Positions 1-9,400 of a stretch of 64,000 nucleotides of DNA are shown piece after piece. The stretch is taken from NCBI RefSeq assembly GCF_034321785.1, contig NZ_JAXLPB010000001.1, positions 1 to 64,000 of the forward strand, written 5' to 3'. The DNA is from Fulvimarina uroteuthidis (GTDB lineage: Bacteria; Pseudomonadota; Alphaproteobacteria; Rhizobiales; Rhizobiaceae). The position numbers and the translations under genes are program-made. Position 1 is the stretch's first letter, and each line of letters opens with the position of its first letter. Under the pieces are notes generated by a model. That model ran no database searches and was not told where the DNA came from. It was given only the letters and a program-made list of their open reading frames with translations.

Positions 1-1
1 G

Positions 2-190
2 CCCCGCGGCACCGAGCGGCTCCGCATCACGCCGACCCCCCTCCACGACGACACCCTCGTCGAGCACCTGAAGATCGCCCTCGTCGAAACCTGGCAAACC
101 CTCGGAATCGCGTTCGCCTCCGACCGCCCGGATGCGGAAGAGTGTTCGTCCGAAGTCACACCGCTCGTCGTCTCGAAGGCCGGCGGCTGA
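2..190 (+). CDS. hemA: 5-aminolevulinate synthase, C-terminal fragment
   Basis: Only the last 62 residues are in the window; the 5' part lies upstream. The fragment opens with PRGTERLRITPTPLHDD, the conserved C-terminal segment of ALA synthase, a PLP enzyme of the alpha-oxoamine synthase family that condenses glycine and succinyl-CoA to 5-aminolevulinate at the start of the alphaproteobacterial haem pathway. The catalytic lysine is outside the window. The segment after the conserved block is divergent and contains a Cys (EECSSE). It converges on the AbrB-family gene with a 7-bp gap. The family assignment is good for a short fragment; which hemA paralogue it is cannot be told. Confidence 0.8.
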   Translation, partial: PRGTERLRITPTPLHDDTLVEHLKIALVETWQTLGIAFASDRPDAEECSSEVTPLVVSKAGG

Positions 191-197
191 CCATCGG

Positions 198-1283
198 TCA
201 GGGAGTCTCTTCCCCGACGCCGCCGCGACGATCTTTCCTCCGGATGCTGCGTGCGAGAAACGGCACGATCAGCGCGATCGCCATGAAGCGAACCACGTGG
301 TGCGCGGCCACATAGGCCGGATCCACGTCGAACTGGAACGCCAGGACGGTCAGCGCCTCGAGCGCGCCGGGCGCATAGGCGAGCGCCACCTTGCCCGGAT
401 CGAGCGGCAGGATCAGAACGGCGACGAGACCTGCGAGCGCCGAAAACGCGATGCCGATCGCAAAGCAGATGACCGAGACCGGCAGGAGCGTTGCGAGCGC
501 CCGCCTCTCGACACCGTAGATCCGCGAGCCGATGACGGTTCCAAGAAGGACCAGGCAGGGCAACGCGATGACGTCCGGCACCGGTACGGAGGAGAGTTCC
601 GTGCCGTGCAGGACGGCGCTGCCGATCAGCGCGCCGAGCATCATGCCGCCCGGCAGCCGCACGAGAGCTCCGAACAGCGCGCTCGCGAGGCAGACAGCCA
701 GCAGCACGGCGTAGTCGAACACCGTCCCGCCCGCACCTCGCGCCAGCTCCAGACCGCCGCCGCCGCCGCTCTCGAGCCAGGCGAGGAACGGCGTCAACGC
801 CCCGATCAGGAGGAGAAGCCGCGCCGTCTGGACGATGAGCATGCGCTGCATGTCGGTGTTGGTGTCCTCGGCGGCCGCGACCACGAAGGCGAGCGCGCCG
901 GGAAGGCTGGCGAACAGAGAGGTCTCGTGGTTCCAGCCGAGAAGGTGGCGCAGATAGACGTAGGTGCCCCCGGTGATGAGCAGGACGCCGGCCATCTGGA
1001 TCGCGAAGGAAAACGGCCAGATCGCGAACTGGTTCACGACATCCGGCGTCACGCCGGAGCCGGCCTGGACGCCGAGCACGAAGAAGGCGATCTGCCGAAA
1101 CGGTCGGGGCAAGCGAGTGTCGAGCCCCAGAACGCTGGCGATCGCGATCGCGACAAGCGGCCCCAGCAGCCATGCGACGGGCATGGAGAAAGCGGCGGCC
1201 AGCGCGCCGCCCGCCGCCGCCACGAGAAGCGCCACGGCGACCTGCCGGATGCGCTGCCGTCGCGCGCTCGTCATGACACCCAT
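198..1283 (-). CDS. AbrB-family integral membrane protein
   Basis: This 361-residue protein is almost entirely hydrophobic, with about ten predicted membrane segments and a short basic N-terminus. The internally duplicated arrangement, with PVAWLLGPLVA near residue 30 and RLPGGMMLGALIG in the second half, is typical of the membrane AbrB family (Pfam AbrB, often mislabelled 'ammonia monooxygenase'; unrelated to the DNA-binding AbrB). The family is thought to be transport-like, but the substrate is unknown. It starts 2 bp after the aminotransferase stop on the same strand, so the two are probably cotranscribed. Family call is solid, function is open. Confidence 0.8.
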   Translation of the reverse strand: MGVMTSARRQRIRQVAVALLVAAAGGALAAAFSMPVAWLLGPLVAIAIASVLGLDTRLPRPFRQIAFFVLGVQAGSGVTPDVVNQFAIWPFSFAIQMAGVLLITGGTYVYLRHLLGWNHETSLFASLPGALAFVVAAAEDTNTDMQRMLIVQTARLLLLIGALTPFLAWLESGGGGGLELARGAGGTVFDYAVLLAVCLASALFGALVRLPGGMMLGALIGSAVLHGTELSSVPVPDVIALPCLVLLGTVIGSRIYGVERRALATLLPVSVICFAIGIAFSALAGLVAVLILPLDPGKVALAYAPGALEALTVLAFQFDVDPAYVAAHHVVRFMAIALIVPFLARSIRRKDRRGGVGEETP

Positions 1284-1285
1284 GG

Positions 1286-2455
1286 CTAGGCGTTCCGGCC
1301 GATCCAGTCGGCGATCCGGTCCGCGGCCATCTCGACCTCGTCCAGACGGCGGTGGAAACAGGCGCGCAGGAATTGCGGCCCGACCGGACCGAACGCGGTA
1401 CCCGGCGCGAGCCCGACGCCCGCCTCGTCGATGATGCGGAAGGCGGCAGCCCGCGTGTCGGTGACGCCGTCGATCGCGAAGAACGCATAGAACGCGCCGG
1501 CCGGCGGCGTCAGGGACACCCGGTTCGTCGCCATGAGACGTTCGGAAAACAGATCGCGCGCCGTGTGGGCGCGGGCGATCTGCTCTTCGACGAACGGCTC
1601 GCCGTCGCGCAGCGCCGCGATCGCGGCCCGCTGCATGAACGGCGCGACGCCGGACGTCGAATATTGAATGAGATTGGCGATGACCGCCTCGAGTTCCGCC
1701 GGCGCCTCAATCCAGCCGATGCGCCAGCCGGTCATCGCCCAGTTCTTCGAAAACGAATTGACGAACAGGATCGTGTCGCTCTCGTCCATCACATCGTGGA
1801 AGGACGGGGCGCGCGCGCCGCCATAGTAGAACCGGCTGTAGATCTCGTCGGCGATGATCGCCGTGCCCGTCTCCCGCGCGATCGCGAGGATCGCCCGCAA
1901 CTCGTCCTCGCTCGCGGTCCATCCGGTAGGGTTGGCGGGCGTGTTGACGAAAATTGCCTTCGTGCGCTCCGTCACCGCGCTGCGCACCTTGCAAAGATCG
2001 AGGTGCCAGGCACCTTCGACGGGCTCGAGCGCCACCTCCACCGGTCTTGCGCCCATCAGTCCCGCGGCGGCGGCGAAATTCGGCCATGCGGGACCGAAAT
2101 AGACGACCTCGTCACCGGCGCCGGCCAGCGCGCCGATGGCGATCTGGATCGCCTGCATGCCCGACCCGGTGACGAAGAACCGCTCCTCGCTCTGGGGCCG
2201 GCCGTAAAGCCGCGCCGTATAGTCCGCGAGCGCCTGACGCAGCTCGGGAAGGCCGCGCTGATAGGTGTAGAAGGTCTCGCCGCGCGCAAGGCTGTCGGCG
2301 GCCGCCCGGGCGATGAAGTCAGGCGTCGGGAGATCGCCCTCGCCCGCCCACATCGGCAGCAGGCCCTCGCGGCCGAGCGCATACTGGATGACGGCGACGA
2401 TCCCGCTCGCGGGGGCATTGAGAGCTTCGGAGCGCAGGCGCGACAGATGGGTCAT
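1286..2455 (-). CDS. Class I/II PLP-dependent aminotransferase
   Basis: A 389-residue fold-type I aminotransferase of the usual length. Visible marks are NPTG (residues 175-178), the pyridine-N-binding Asp in ADEIY (203) and the Schiff-base lysine in NSFSKNWAMTGWR (Lys237). It transfers an amino group between an amino acid and a 2-oxo acid in the cytosol; the substrate is not evident. It resembles the aspartate/aromatic-type sub-family more than the aatA-like gene at 54.9 kb. It is followed within 2 bp by the AbrB-family gene, which may move a related metabolite (inference only). Confidence 0.85.
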   Translation of the reverse strand: MTHLSRLRSEALNAPASGIVAVIQYALGREGLLPMWAGEGDLPTPDFIARAAADSLARGETFYTYQRGLPELRQALADYTARLYGRPQSEERFFVTGSGMQAIQIAIGALAGAGDEVVYFGPAWPNFAAAAGLMGARPVEVALEPVEGAWHLDLCKVRSAVTERTKAIFVNTPANPTGWTASEDELRAILAIARETGTAIIADEIYSRFYYGGARAPSFHDVMDESDTILFVNSFSKNWAMTGWRIGWIEAPAELEAVIANLIQYSTSGVAPFMQRAAIAALRDGEPFVEEQIARAHTARDLFSERLMATNRVSLTPPAGAFYAFFAIDGVTDTRAAAFRIIDEAGVGLAPGTAFGPVGPQFLRACFHRRLDEVEMAADRIADWIGRNA

Positions 2456-2574
2456 GGGAAAACCGAACGGACAAGAGGTGAGGGAACGGAAGGCTCGTCG
2501 AGCTTCGGAAACGAGCTAGACCGGAACCGTTCCGGAGCCAACCCTTTCCGGCGCCCGGACCATCGGAAAACGCG

Positions 2575-2605
2575 AAAAACGCGCCAGCCTTGCCGGCTGC
2601 CGCGC
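2575..2605 (-). terminator. Intrinsic terminator after wrbA
   Basis: On the minus strand, GCGC-gg-CAGCC-GGCAA-GGCTG-GCGC forms a bulged 9-bp stem followed by TTTTT. It lies 55 bp beyond the wrbA stop codon. Confidence 0.55.
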
Positions 2606-2659
2606 CTGTCTTCGTCCGATGTCGCGCCGGGTCCGAACCGCGGATCGATCGTCCGGGCG

Positions 2660-3259
2660 TCAGCCGGCGAGCTTGGCCGCGATCTGCGCGATGCGCCTGC
2701 CCTGGAACTTCGCGCCGCCCAGATCGATCTCGCTCGGCTGACGCGAACCGTCGCCGCCCGCGATCGTCGAGGCACCATAGGGCGTGCCGCCGATAACCTC
2801 GCCGAGCTCCGTGAGCTTGTCGTAGGAATAGGGAAGCCCCACGAGGATCATGCCGTGATGCTGCAGCGTCTTCTGGATCGAGATCAGCGTCGTTTCCTGG
2901 CCACCGTGCTGGGAGGCGGTCGAGGTGAACGCACCGCCGACCTTGTCGATCAGCTTTCCGCCGGCCCACAGACCGCCGGTGCGGTCGAAGAAGGACTGCA
3001 TCTGCGAACTCATATTGCCGAACCGCGTCGGCGAACCGACGATGATCGCATCATAGTTGGCAAGATCGTCCGGCTGGGCTTCGGGATGATCGGGATTGCT
3101 ACGGAAACCGGCCGCCTTCACGACCTCCGCGGGGGCGGTCTCGGGCACGCGCTTGATGTCGACGTCGGCACCGGCTTCCCGTGCGCCCTCGGCAACCGCG
3201 CCGGCCATCATTTCGACATGGCCGTAGCTCGAATAGTAAAGAACGAGAACTTTCGTCAT
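2660..3259 (-). CDS. wrbA: NAD(P)H:quinone oxidoreductase, WrbA type IV
   Basis: A 199-residue flavodoxin-like enzyme for two-electron reduction of quinones, which avoids semiquinone radicals. The FMN-binding loops are visible: YYSSYGHVE near the N-terminus, SPTRFGNMSSQM in the middle, and TSTASQHGGQETT. Length matches WrbA. The reading frame extends 14 codons further upstream, but the ATG at 3259 is chosen because the protein then begins MTKVLVLYYSS, as in the family, and AGGTGACAGG precedes it. It is divergent from the MoCF-domain gene and is followed by a good terminator, so it is probably monocistronic. Confidence 0.93.
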   Translation of the reverse strand: MTKVLVLYYSSYGHVEMMAGAVAEGAREAGADVDIKRVPETAPAEVVKAAGFRSNPDHPEAQPDDLANYDAIIVGSPTRFGNMSSQMQSFFDRTGGLWAGGKLIDKVGGAFTSTASQHGGQETTLISIQKTLQHHGMILVGLPYSYDKLTELGEVIGGTPYGASTIAGGDGSRQPSEIDLGGAKFQGRRIAQIAAKLAG

Positions 3260-3414
3260 TCCTGTCACCTTTTCCGTGTCTCTATGCGTGCAAGGACGCA
3301 CTTAGAATGAATGCCCGGGTCCGGCGAGCCCAAAAGTGGATGACGGAACGTCGCCTCCCGGTTGACGTTCGGCGCGCGATGCCGATCTCGTCCAGGCGAA
3401 ACGACAAGGGCGAA

Positions 3415-4158
3415 ATGATCGTGACCGAGCCAGTGCCTTCCACCGCCGCCATGCTCGCCATCGGCGACGAAATCCTGTCCGGGCGGACCAAGGACAGGAA
3501 CATCGGCCATTTCGCCGAGGTCATGACGCTCGCCGGCATCGATCTTGCCGAGGTGCGCATCGTGCCGGACGACGCGGCTCGGATCGTCGAGGCGCTGAAC
3601 GCGCTGCGAGCACGCTACGATATCGTCGTCACCTCCGGCGGCATCGGCCCCACCCATGACGATATCACCGCGGATGCCGTCGGCGCGGCCTTCGGACTGC
3701 CGGTCGGCGAGCATGAGGAAGCGGTCGAACGGCTCCGCTCCTATTACGAAGGCCGCGACCTGCCGTTCACCGATGCGCGCCGCCGCATGACCCGGACGCC
3801 CCAGGGGGCGAGCCTGATTGACAATCCGGTCTCCACCGCGCCAGGCTTTTCCATCGGCAATGTCCACGTCATGGCGGGCGTGCCGCACGTCTTCCAGGCG
3901 ATGCTCGAAAATCTGGTGAAGAGCCTGCCGCACGGCATCCCGATCGAAAGCCGCGCCGTTGCCTGCCCGCTCGGCGAGGGCGATATCGGCGGTCCGCTGG
4001 CCGAGATCGCCAGGGCGCGCGACGGGGTATCGATCGGCTCCTATCCCCGGTTCGCCGAAGGTCGCTACACCACTGAGATCATCATCCGGTCGCGCGACCG
4101 GGCAAAGCTCGACGAGGCGGAACAAGCCGTCCGCGCCATGATCGACGCGCTGTCCTGA
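3415..4158 (+). CDS. CinA-like competence/damage-inducible protein A, MoCF-domain only
   Basis: A 247-residue protein with a molybdopterin-binding (MoCF/MoaB-Mog) domain: LAIGDEILSGRTKDRN near the N-terminus and TSGGIGPTHDDIT. It corresponds to the N-terminal half of CinA and lacks the C-terminal nicotinamide-nucleotide amidase domain. Stand-alone proteins like this are common in alphaproteobacteria, but the biochemical role is not firmly established. The frame is open upstream to 3181; the ATG at 3415 (preceded by AAGGGCGAA) is chosen because homology begins a few residues later. An ATG at 3379 is the alternative. Confidence 0.85.
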   Translation: MIVTEPVPSTAAMLAIGDEILSGRTKDRNIGHFAEVMTLAGIDLAEVRIVPDDAARIVEALNALRARYDIVVTSGGIGPTHDDITADAVGAAFGLPVGEHEEAVERLRSYYEGRDLPFTDARRRMTRTPQGASLIDNPVSTAPGFSIGNVHVMAGVPHVFQAMLENLVKSLPHGIPIESRAVACPLGEGDIGGPLAEIARARDGVSIGSYPRFAEGRYTTEIIIRSRDRAKLDEAEQAVRAMIDALS

Positions 4159-4246
4159 TCGACGCGTCGCAGAAGCGGCCTTGCAAAGAACCGTCCGGCC
4201 CGCTTATCGGTGCCTTTCCTGAACCAACCCTTGAAGGCGCAACGCG

Positions 4247-4744
4247 ATGACAGCGGTCGAAAAATCCTTTCCTGTCTCCTGGGACCAGTTCCACCGGGAT
4301 GCGCGCGCGCTCGCCTGGCGGCTGTCCGGCTTGGACAAGGACTGGCGCGCGATCGTCTGCATCACGCGCGGCGGTCTCGTTCCGGCCGCGATCATCGCCC
4401 GCGAACTGGGCGTGCGCATGATCGAGACGGTGTGCGTGGCCTCCTATCACGACTATTCCGAGCAAGGTCAGCTGCAGGTGCTGAAAGGCGTGTCGGCGGA
4501 ACTGACCGCCGATGGCGGCAAGGATGTCCTCATCGTCGACGATCTCACCGACACCGGCCGGACCGCACGGATCGTGCGCGACATGTTGCCCGCGGCGCAT
4601 TTCGCCGCCGTCTACGCCAAGCCGATGGGGCGCCCGCTCGTCGATACGTTCATCACCGAGGTGAGCCAGGACACATGGATCTTCTTTCCCTGGGATCTCG
4701 GCCTGACCTTCCAGGCGCCGATCGGCAAGGAGACGAAGGGCTAG
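4247..4744 (+). CDS. gpt: Xanthine phosphoribosyltransferase
   Basis: A 165-residue type I phosphoribosyltransferase that salvages xanthine and guanine with PRPP. The PRPP loop is VLIVDDLTDTGRTA (around residues 90-103), and the early RGGLVPAAIIARELG and SYHDY segments match Gpt, as does the length. It follows the MoCF gene by 88 bp on the same strand. Its stop codon overlaps that of the convergent histidine kinase in the palindrome CTAG, so the two genes share a single base-pair boundary. Confidence 0.92.
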   Translation: MTAVEKSFPVSWDQFHRDARALAWRLSGLDKDWRAIVCITRGGLVPAAIIARELGVRMIETVCVASYHDYSEQGQLQVLKGVSAELTADGGKDVLIVDDLTDTGRTARIVRDMLPAAHFAAVYAKPMGRPLVDTFITEVSQDTWIFFPWDLGLTFQAPIGKETKG

Positions 4745-5889
4745 ACGACGCCATCGCCCATGCTGGCCGGCAGCGCCGGAACAGTCGGCGGCGAGGCGAG
4801 ACGAAGCTGCATCCGGATCGTCAGGCCGTCCGCGTTGAGCTCGCGTTCGATGGACCCCTTTAACTGGTTCGTCACGAGGATATGCAGCAGTTCGGATCCG
4901 AAACCGCTTTCGTCCGATTCGTGAGGGTCGAGGCGGGCCGCCTCGCCAAGATTGGTTTCCCGCCACAGAAAATGCAGACGCAGGTCCGTCGCCTCGGTCT
5001 CGCTCCACCATCGCAGCGAAAGGAACCCGTCGGAATTGGGGCGCAGCGCCCCGTGCTTGACGGCGTTCGTCACCAGTTCGTGGACGATCATCCCGACGAA
5101 CACGGCCTCGTTCGCCATGATCGGCACGCTGGATCCGGCCATATGATAGCTTTCGGGCCTTGCGAGCGGCGAGAGCTCACGCTCCACCACGTCGGAGAAC
5201 AAGACCGTACCGCCGGGCTGCCGGGCGATCAGGTCCTGCGTCGAGGACACCGTCGAGATCCGGTCGATGATTTCGAGCTTCAGGGGCATCAGCGCCTTGT
5301 CCCGCATCGACAGGGAGATCACTGCCTGGACGATGGAGAAGGCGTTCCGCGCCCGGTGCTGCAGCTCTCTTGCAACGAGCAGGATCTCGGCCTCGGCCGC
5401 CTCGCGCCGGGCGACCTCGAACCGGAGCTCGATCTCGCGCGAAATGAGTTCCGCAAGTTCGGCGAGAACGCCGATATCGTCGTCGCTCCAGGCGTTCGGT
5501 CGGTCATCGATCGCACAGAACGAACCGACCCGCTCGCCGGTCGGCAGTTTGATCGGCACGCCGAGATAGGCGACGACACCAAGCGCTTCGATGGCCGGAT
5601 CGTCCTTCAGCCGAGCGTTGAGGCGCGAGTCGGCGACGACGATCGGCTTGCCCTCGGCCACCACGTCGCTGCACAGCGAATGGATGATCGGCGCTTCGCG
5701 CAGATCGGCCCAGGCTTCGGGCAGTCCGACCTCGCTCTTGAAAACCTGCCGGTTCGCTTCCATGAACGTGATGAAGGCGGACGGCACGCGCAGATATCGC
5801 GTGGCCAGACGCGCTATACGATCGAATTCGCGCTCGGGCTCGGGCCCGAAGATGCTCCAATCGGCCAGCCGTCCATCCTTCCATGCCAT
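4741..5889 (-). CDS. GAF-domain HWE-family sensor histidine kinase
   Basis: A 382-residue soluble kinase. An N-terminal GAF domain (about residues 20-160, with FCAIDD) is followed by the phospho-acceptor helix ELQHRARNAFSIVQ (His178) and an HWE-type ATPase domain with an N-box HELVTNAVKHGAL, a W-x-E signature in FLWRE, and a reduced G-box GFGSEL. HWE kinases are abundant in Rhizobiales and often feed general-stress or light-sensing pathways. There is no membrane segment, so the input is cytosolic. No response regulator is adjacent, making it an orphan kinase. The stop codon interlocks with that of gpt. Confidence 0.88.
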   Translation of the reverse strand: MAWKDGRLADWSIFGPEPEREFDRIARLATRYLRVPSAFITFMEANRQVFKSEVGLPEAWADLREAPIIHSLCSDVVAEGKPIVVADSRLNARLKDDPAIEALGVVAYLGVPIKLPTGERVGSFCAIDDRPNAWSDDDIGVLAELAELISREIELRFEVARREAAEAEILLVARELQHRARNAFSIVQAVISLSMRDKALMPLKLEIIDRISTVSSTQDLIARQPGGTVLFSDVVERELSPLARPESYHMAGSSVPIMANEAVFVGMIVHELVTNAVKHGALRPNSDGFLSLRWWSETEATDLRLHFLWRETNLGEAARLDPHESDESGFGSELLHILVTNQLKGSIERELNADGLTIRMQLRLASPPTVPALPASMGDGVV

Positions 5890-6311
5890 GAGGGGAGCCT
5901 CACAGGTTCAAGCGAGGTTTTGCCAAGTCTATCCTGTGTCGATCCCAAAGACAGCGGCCCCGCACTGCGTGTGGGCGTGCGACGACGCCAGGCCGGACGG
6001 GCGACAGATGCGCGTAAGCACCTGAAAGGCCGGTCTCTTCCCGTCCGTTACGGGGCTCGTTCGCGGTTTGCGCCATACCGTCGAACGATAACACCCCGTC
6101 CGGTCTTTCGAAGATTTCCACAGGCTTTTGTTCAAAAGCCGAAGTCGGTGGACATGTGTCGTTGACGATTTGCCCGAATCGCTTGGGCGACCTACTCTCG
6201 CAGCAAGGCAAGCGCACCGCAATCCGCGGCCGGAGGGCTCGCGGAAGCGGTGCATAAGTCCCGTCGAACCGTTCGGGTGACTGCGTTCAGACTCGCTTAA
6301 GCCTCTTCGTT

Positions 6312-6327
6312 CTACTATATATAGCGT
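6312..6327 (+). promoter_or_regulatory. NrdR box 1 upstream of nrdJ
   Basis: CTACTATATATAGCGT matches the NrdR-box consensus (acaCwATATaTwGtgt) at 13 of 16 positions, with a perfect CTATATATAG core. NrdR is the ATP/dATP-sensing repressor of ribonucleotide reductase genes. The site lies 129 bp before the nrdJ start. Confidence 0.8.
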
Positions 6328-6342
6328 CAGCGAACTCTCGGA

Positions 6343-6358
6343 CGGGCATATGTTGTAG
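6343..6358 (+). promoter_or_regulatory. Degenerate NrdR box 2
   Basis: CGGGCATATGTTGTAG keeps the right-hand part of the NrdR consensus (ATAT-TTGT) but not the left. It begins exactly 31 bp after box 1, the three-turn spacing usual for paired NrdR boxes, and this spacing is the main reason to accept it. Confidence 0.55.
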
Positions 6359-6361
6359 CTC

Positions 6362-6399
6362 CACTGGATGCCACGTCTGGCATGGTGGCTGTTCCAGTG
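6362..6399 (+). promoter_or_regulatory. Bulged hairpin in the nrdJ leader
   Basis: CACTGG pairs perfectly with CCAGTG, and inside it ATGCCA pairs perfectly with TGGCAT around a CGTC loop. A 10-nt bulge (GGTGGCTGTT) sits on the 3' side. The element falls between the NrdR boxes and the start codon and would be in the transcript if transcription begins near the boxes. It lacks the B12-box and core of a cobalamin riboswitch. Confidence 0.4.
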
Positions 6400-6455
6400 A
6401 CCATGCCGTCCCGGAGCCACTGCCACGAGCACAATTCAGAACGAACGAGGCCGTC

Positions 6456-9400
6456 ATGGGCATGAAGATCGAACGCCGCTACACCAAGGCCGGCGAGAGC
6501 GCCTACGAGACCGTGGAATTCCGCAAGGCGACGAGCGAGATCAAGAATCCGGACGGCTCGATCGTCTTCCGGCTGGCCGATATCGACGTGCCCGCGCAGT
6601 TCAGCCAAGTCGCATCGGACATTCTCGCGCAGAAATATTTTCGCAAGGCCGGCGTTCCCGCCCGCCTGAAGCGTGTCGAGGAGAACGACGTTCCCTCCTT
6701 CCTCTGGCGCTCGGTCGCCGACCATGACGCGCTCGCCGAGCTTCCCGAAGACGAACGCTTCGGCTCGGAAATGGACGGCCGTCAGGTCTTCGACCGGCTC
6801 GCCGGCACCTGGACCTATTGGGGCTGGAAAGGCGGCTATTTCAACAGCGAGGACGATGCCTGCGCCTTCAGGGACGAGCTCGCCTACATGCTGGCGACCC
6901 AGAAGGTCGCGCCGAATTCGCCGCAATGGTTCAACACCGGCCTGCACTGGGCCTATGGCATCGACGGCCCCGGCCAGGGTCACTTCTACGTGGACTACAG
7001 GACGGGCGAACTCCGCGCGTCCGATTCGGCCTACGAGCATCCGCAGCCGCACGCCTGCTTCATCCAGTCCGTCGCCGACGATCTCGTCAACGAAGGCGGC
7101 ATCATGGATCTGTGGGTGCGCGAGGCGCGTCTCTTCAAGTACGGCTCGGGCACGGGCTCCAACTTCTCGCACCTTCGCGGCGAAGGCGAGAACCTGTCCG
7201 GCGGCGGACGCTCGTCCGGCCTCATGTCCTTCCTGAAGATCGGCGACCGGGCGGCCGGCGCGATCAAGTCCGGCGGCACCACGCGCCGCGCGGCCAAGAT
7301 GGTGGTCGTCGACATCGACCATCCGGACATCGAGAAGTACATCTCCTGGAAGGTGCGCGAGGAGGAAAAGGTCGCCGCGCTCGTCACCGGCTCCAAGACC
7401 GTCGCCAAGCACCTGAAGATCATCCTGTCGGCCTGCATCAATTGCGACGGGCCCGACGGCGACTGCTACGATCCGAACAAGAACCCTGCCCTGAAGCGCG
7501 CCGTCAAGGACGCCAAGAAGGCCCAGGTTCCGGAGAACTACGTCAAGCGCGTCATCCAGTTCGCGCGCCAGGGCTTCACCGACATCGAATTCCCGGTCTA
7601 CGACACGGACTGGGACTCCGAGGCCTACCTGACGGTGTCCGGCCAGAATTCCAACAATTCGGTCTCCCTCACCGACGATTTCCTGCGCGCCGTCGAGAAC
7701 GATGAGGAGTGGAATCTCGTCCGCCGGACCGATGGCAAGATCCACAAGACCGTCAAGGCGCGCGACCTGTGGGAGCAGATCGGCTACGCCGCCTGGGCCT
7801 CCGCCGATCCGGGCCTCCACTTCAACACGACCATGAACGACTGGCACACCTGCCCGGAGGCCGGCTCGATCCGCGCATCCAATCCGTGCTCGGAATACAT
7901 GTTCCTCGACGACACGGCCTGTAACCTCGCCTCGCTGAATCTTCTCCAGTTCGTGGAGCGGAACGGCGAGATCAAGCGCTTCGATACGGCAAGCTTCGAA
8001 CACGCGACGCGGCTGTGGACGATCGTGCTCGAGATCTCCGTCCTCATGGCCCAGTTCCCGAGCCGCGAGATCGCCCGCCTTTCCTACGACTACCGCACGC
8101 TGGGCCTCGGCTATGCCAACATTGGCGGGCTTTTGATGTCGGGCGGCATTCCCTACGATTCGAAGGAAGGCCGCGCCATTTGCGGTGCGATCTCCGCGCT
8201 CATGACCGGCATCGCCTACAAGACCTCCGCAGAAATGGCGGCCGAACTGGGCACATTCCCCGATTACGAGCGCAACGCCGAACATATGCAGCGCGTCATC
8301 CGCAACCATGCCCGCGCCGCGCACGGCATCGCCAACGGCTACGAGAAGCTCGCGGTCGATCCGGTTCCGCTCGACCATGCGAACCTTCCCGACAAGCGCC
8401 TGTCCGCCCGGGCCAAGGCCGCCTGGACCGAAGCGGTCGAACTCGGCGAACGGAACGGCTACCGCAACGCCCAGGTTTCCGTCGTCGCGCCGACGGGCAC
8501 GATCGGCCTCGTCATGGATTGCGATACCACGGGCATCGAGCCGGACTTCGCCCTCGTCAAGTTCAAGAAGCTCGCCGGCGGCGGCTACTTCAAGATCATC
8601 AACCGCGCCGTGCCCGAGGCGCTGCGCACCCTCGGCTATTCGGAAGCCCAGCTCGCCGAGATCGAGGCCTATGCCGTCGGCCACGGCAATCTCGACCAGG
8701 CGCCGGCGATCAATCCGGGCTCGCTGAAGGCCAAGGGCTTCACCGACGAGCTGATCGGCAAGATCAACGACGCGCTGACGGCGGCCTTCGACATCAAGTT
8801 CGTCTTCAACCGCTACGTTCTCGGCGACACCTTCATGAAGGAGACGCTCGGCGTATCCGACGAGCAGCTGAACGATTTCACCTTCGAGCTCCTGCCCTTC
8901 CTCGGCTTTGCCAGGAAGGACATCGAGGCCGCCAATGTGCACGTCTGCGGGGCGATGACGCTGGAAGGCGCGCCGCACCTGAAGGTCGAGCACTATCCGG
9001 TGTTCGATTGCGCCAATCCGTGCGGCCGCATCGGCAAGCGCTATCTCTCGGTGGACAGCCACATCCGCATGATGGCCGCCGCCCAGCCCTTCATCTCGGG
9101 TGCGATCTCCAAGACCATCAACATGCCGAACGAAGCGACCGTCGAGGATTGCAACGCGGCCTATATGCTGTCCTGGAAGCTCGCCCTCAAGGCGAACGCG
9201 CTCTATCGCGACGGCTCCAAGCTGTCCCAGCCGCTCAACGCCTCGCTGATTGCGGACGAGGAGGACGAGGACGACACGGTCGAGGAGGTGACGGCCGCCC
9301 TCATGGCCGCGCCCCCGGCCGAGCAGGCGGTGCAGATCGCCGAGCGCATCGTGGAACGCGTCGTCGAGAAGGTCGTGCGCGACCGCGAGAAGCTGCCGAA

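Larger units (their letters stand above)
5890..6455. other. Intergenic region between histidine kinase and nrdJ
   Basis: This 566-bp divergent region has no convincing gene. It holds a perfect 7-bp hairpin with a GTTC loop (GGCTTTT/AAAAGCC, 6123-6140) of unknown role, and the nrdJ control elements listed separately (NrdR boxes and a leader hairpin). The local AT-rich patch around 6310-6325 contrasts with the GC-rich flanks. Confidence 0.7.

Noticed and set aside
6123..6140. GGCTTTT-GTTC-AAAAGCC hairpin as a terminator
   Set aside because: It lies upstream of both divergent genes and has no T-run on either strand.
6217..6455. Possible cobalamin riboswitch upstream of the B12-dependent nrdJ
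   Set aside because: A GCCACTG stretch near 6416 recalls one conserved piece, but the B12 box and the GGGAA/GGTG core are absent and the length is too short.
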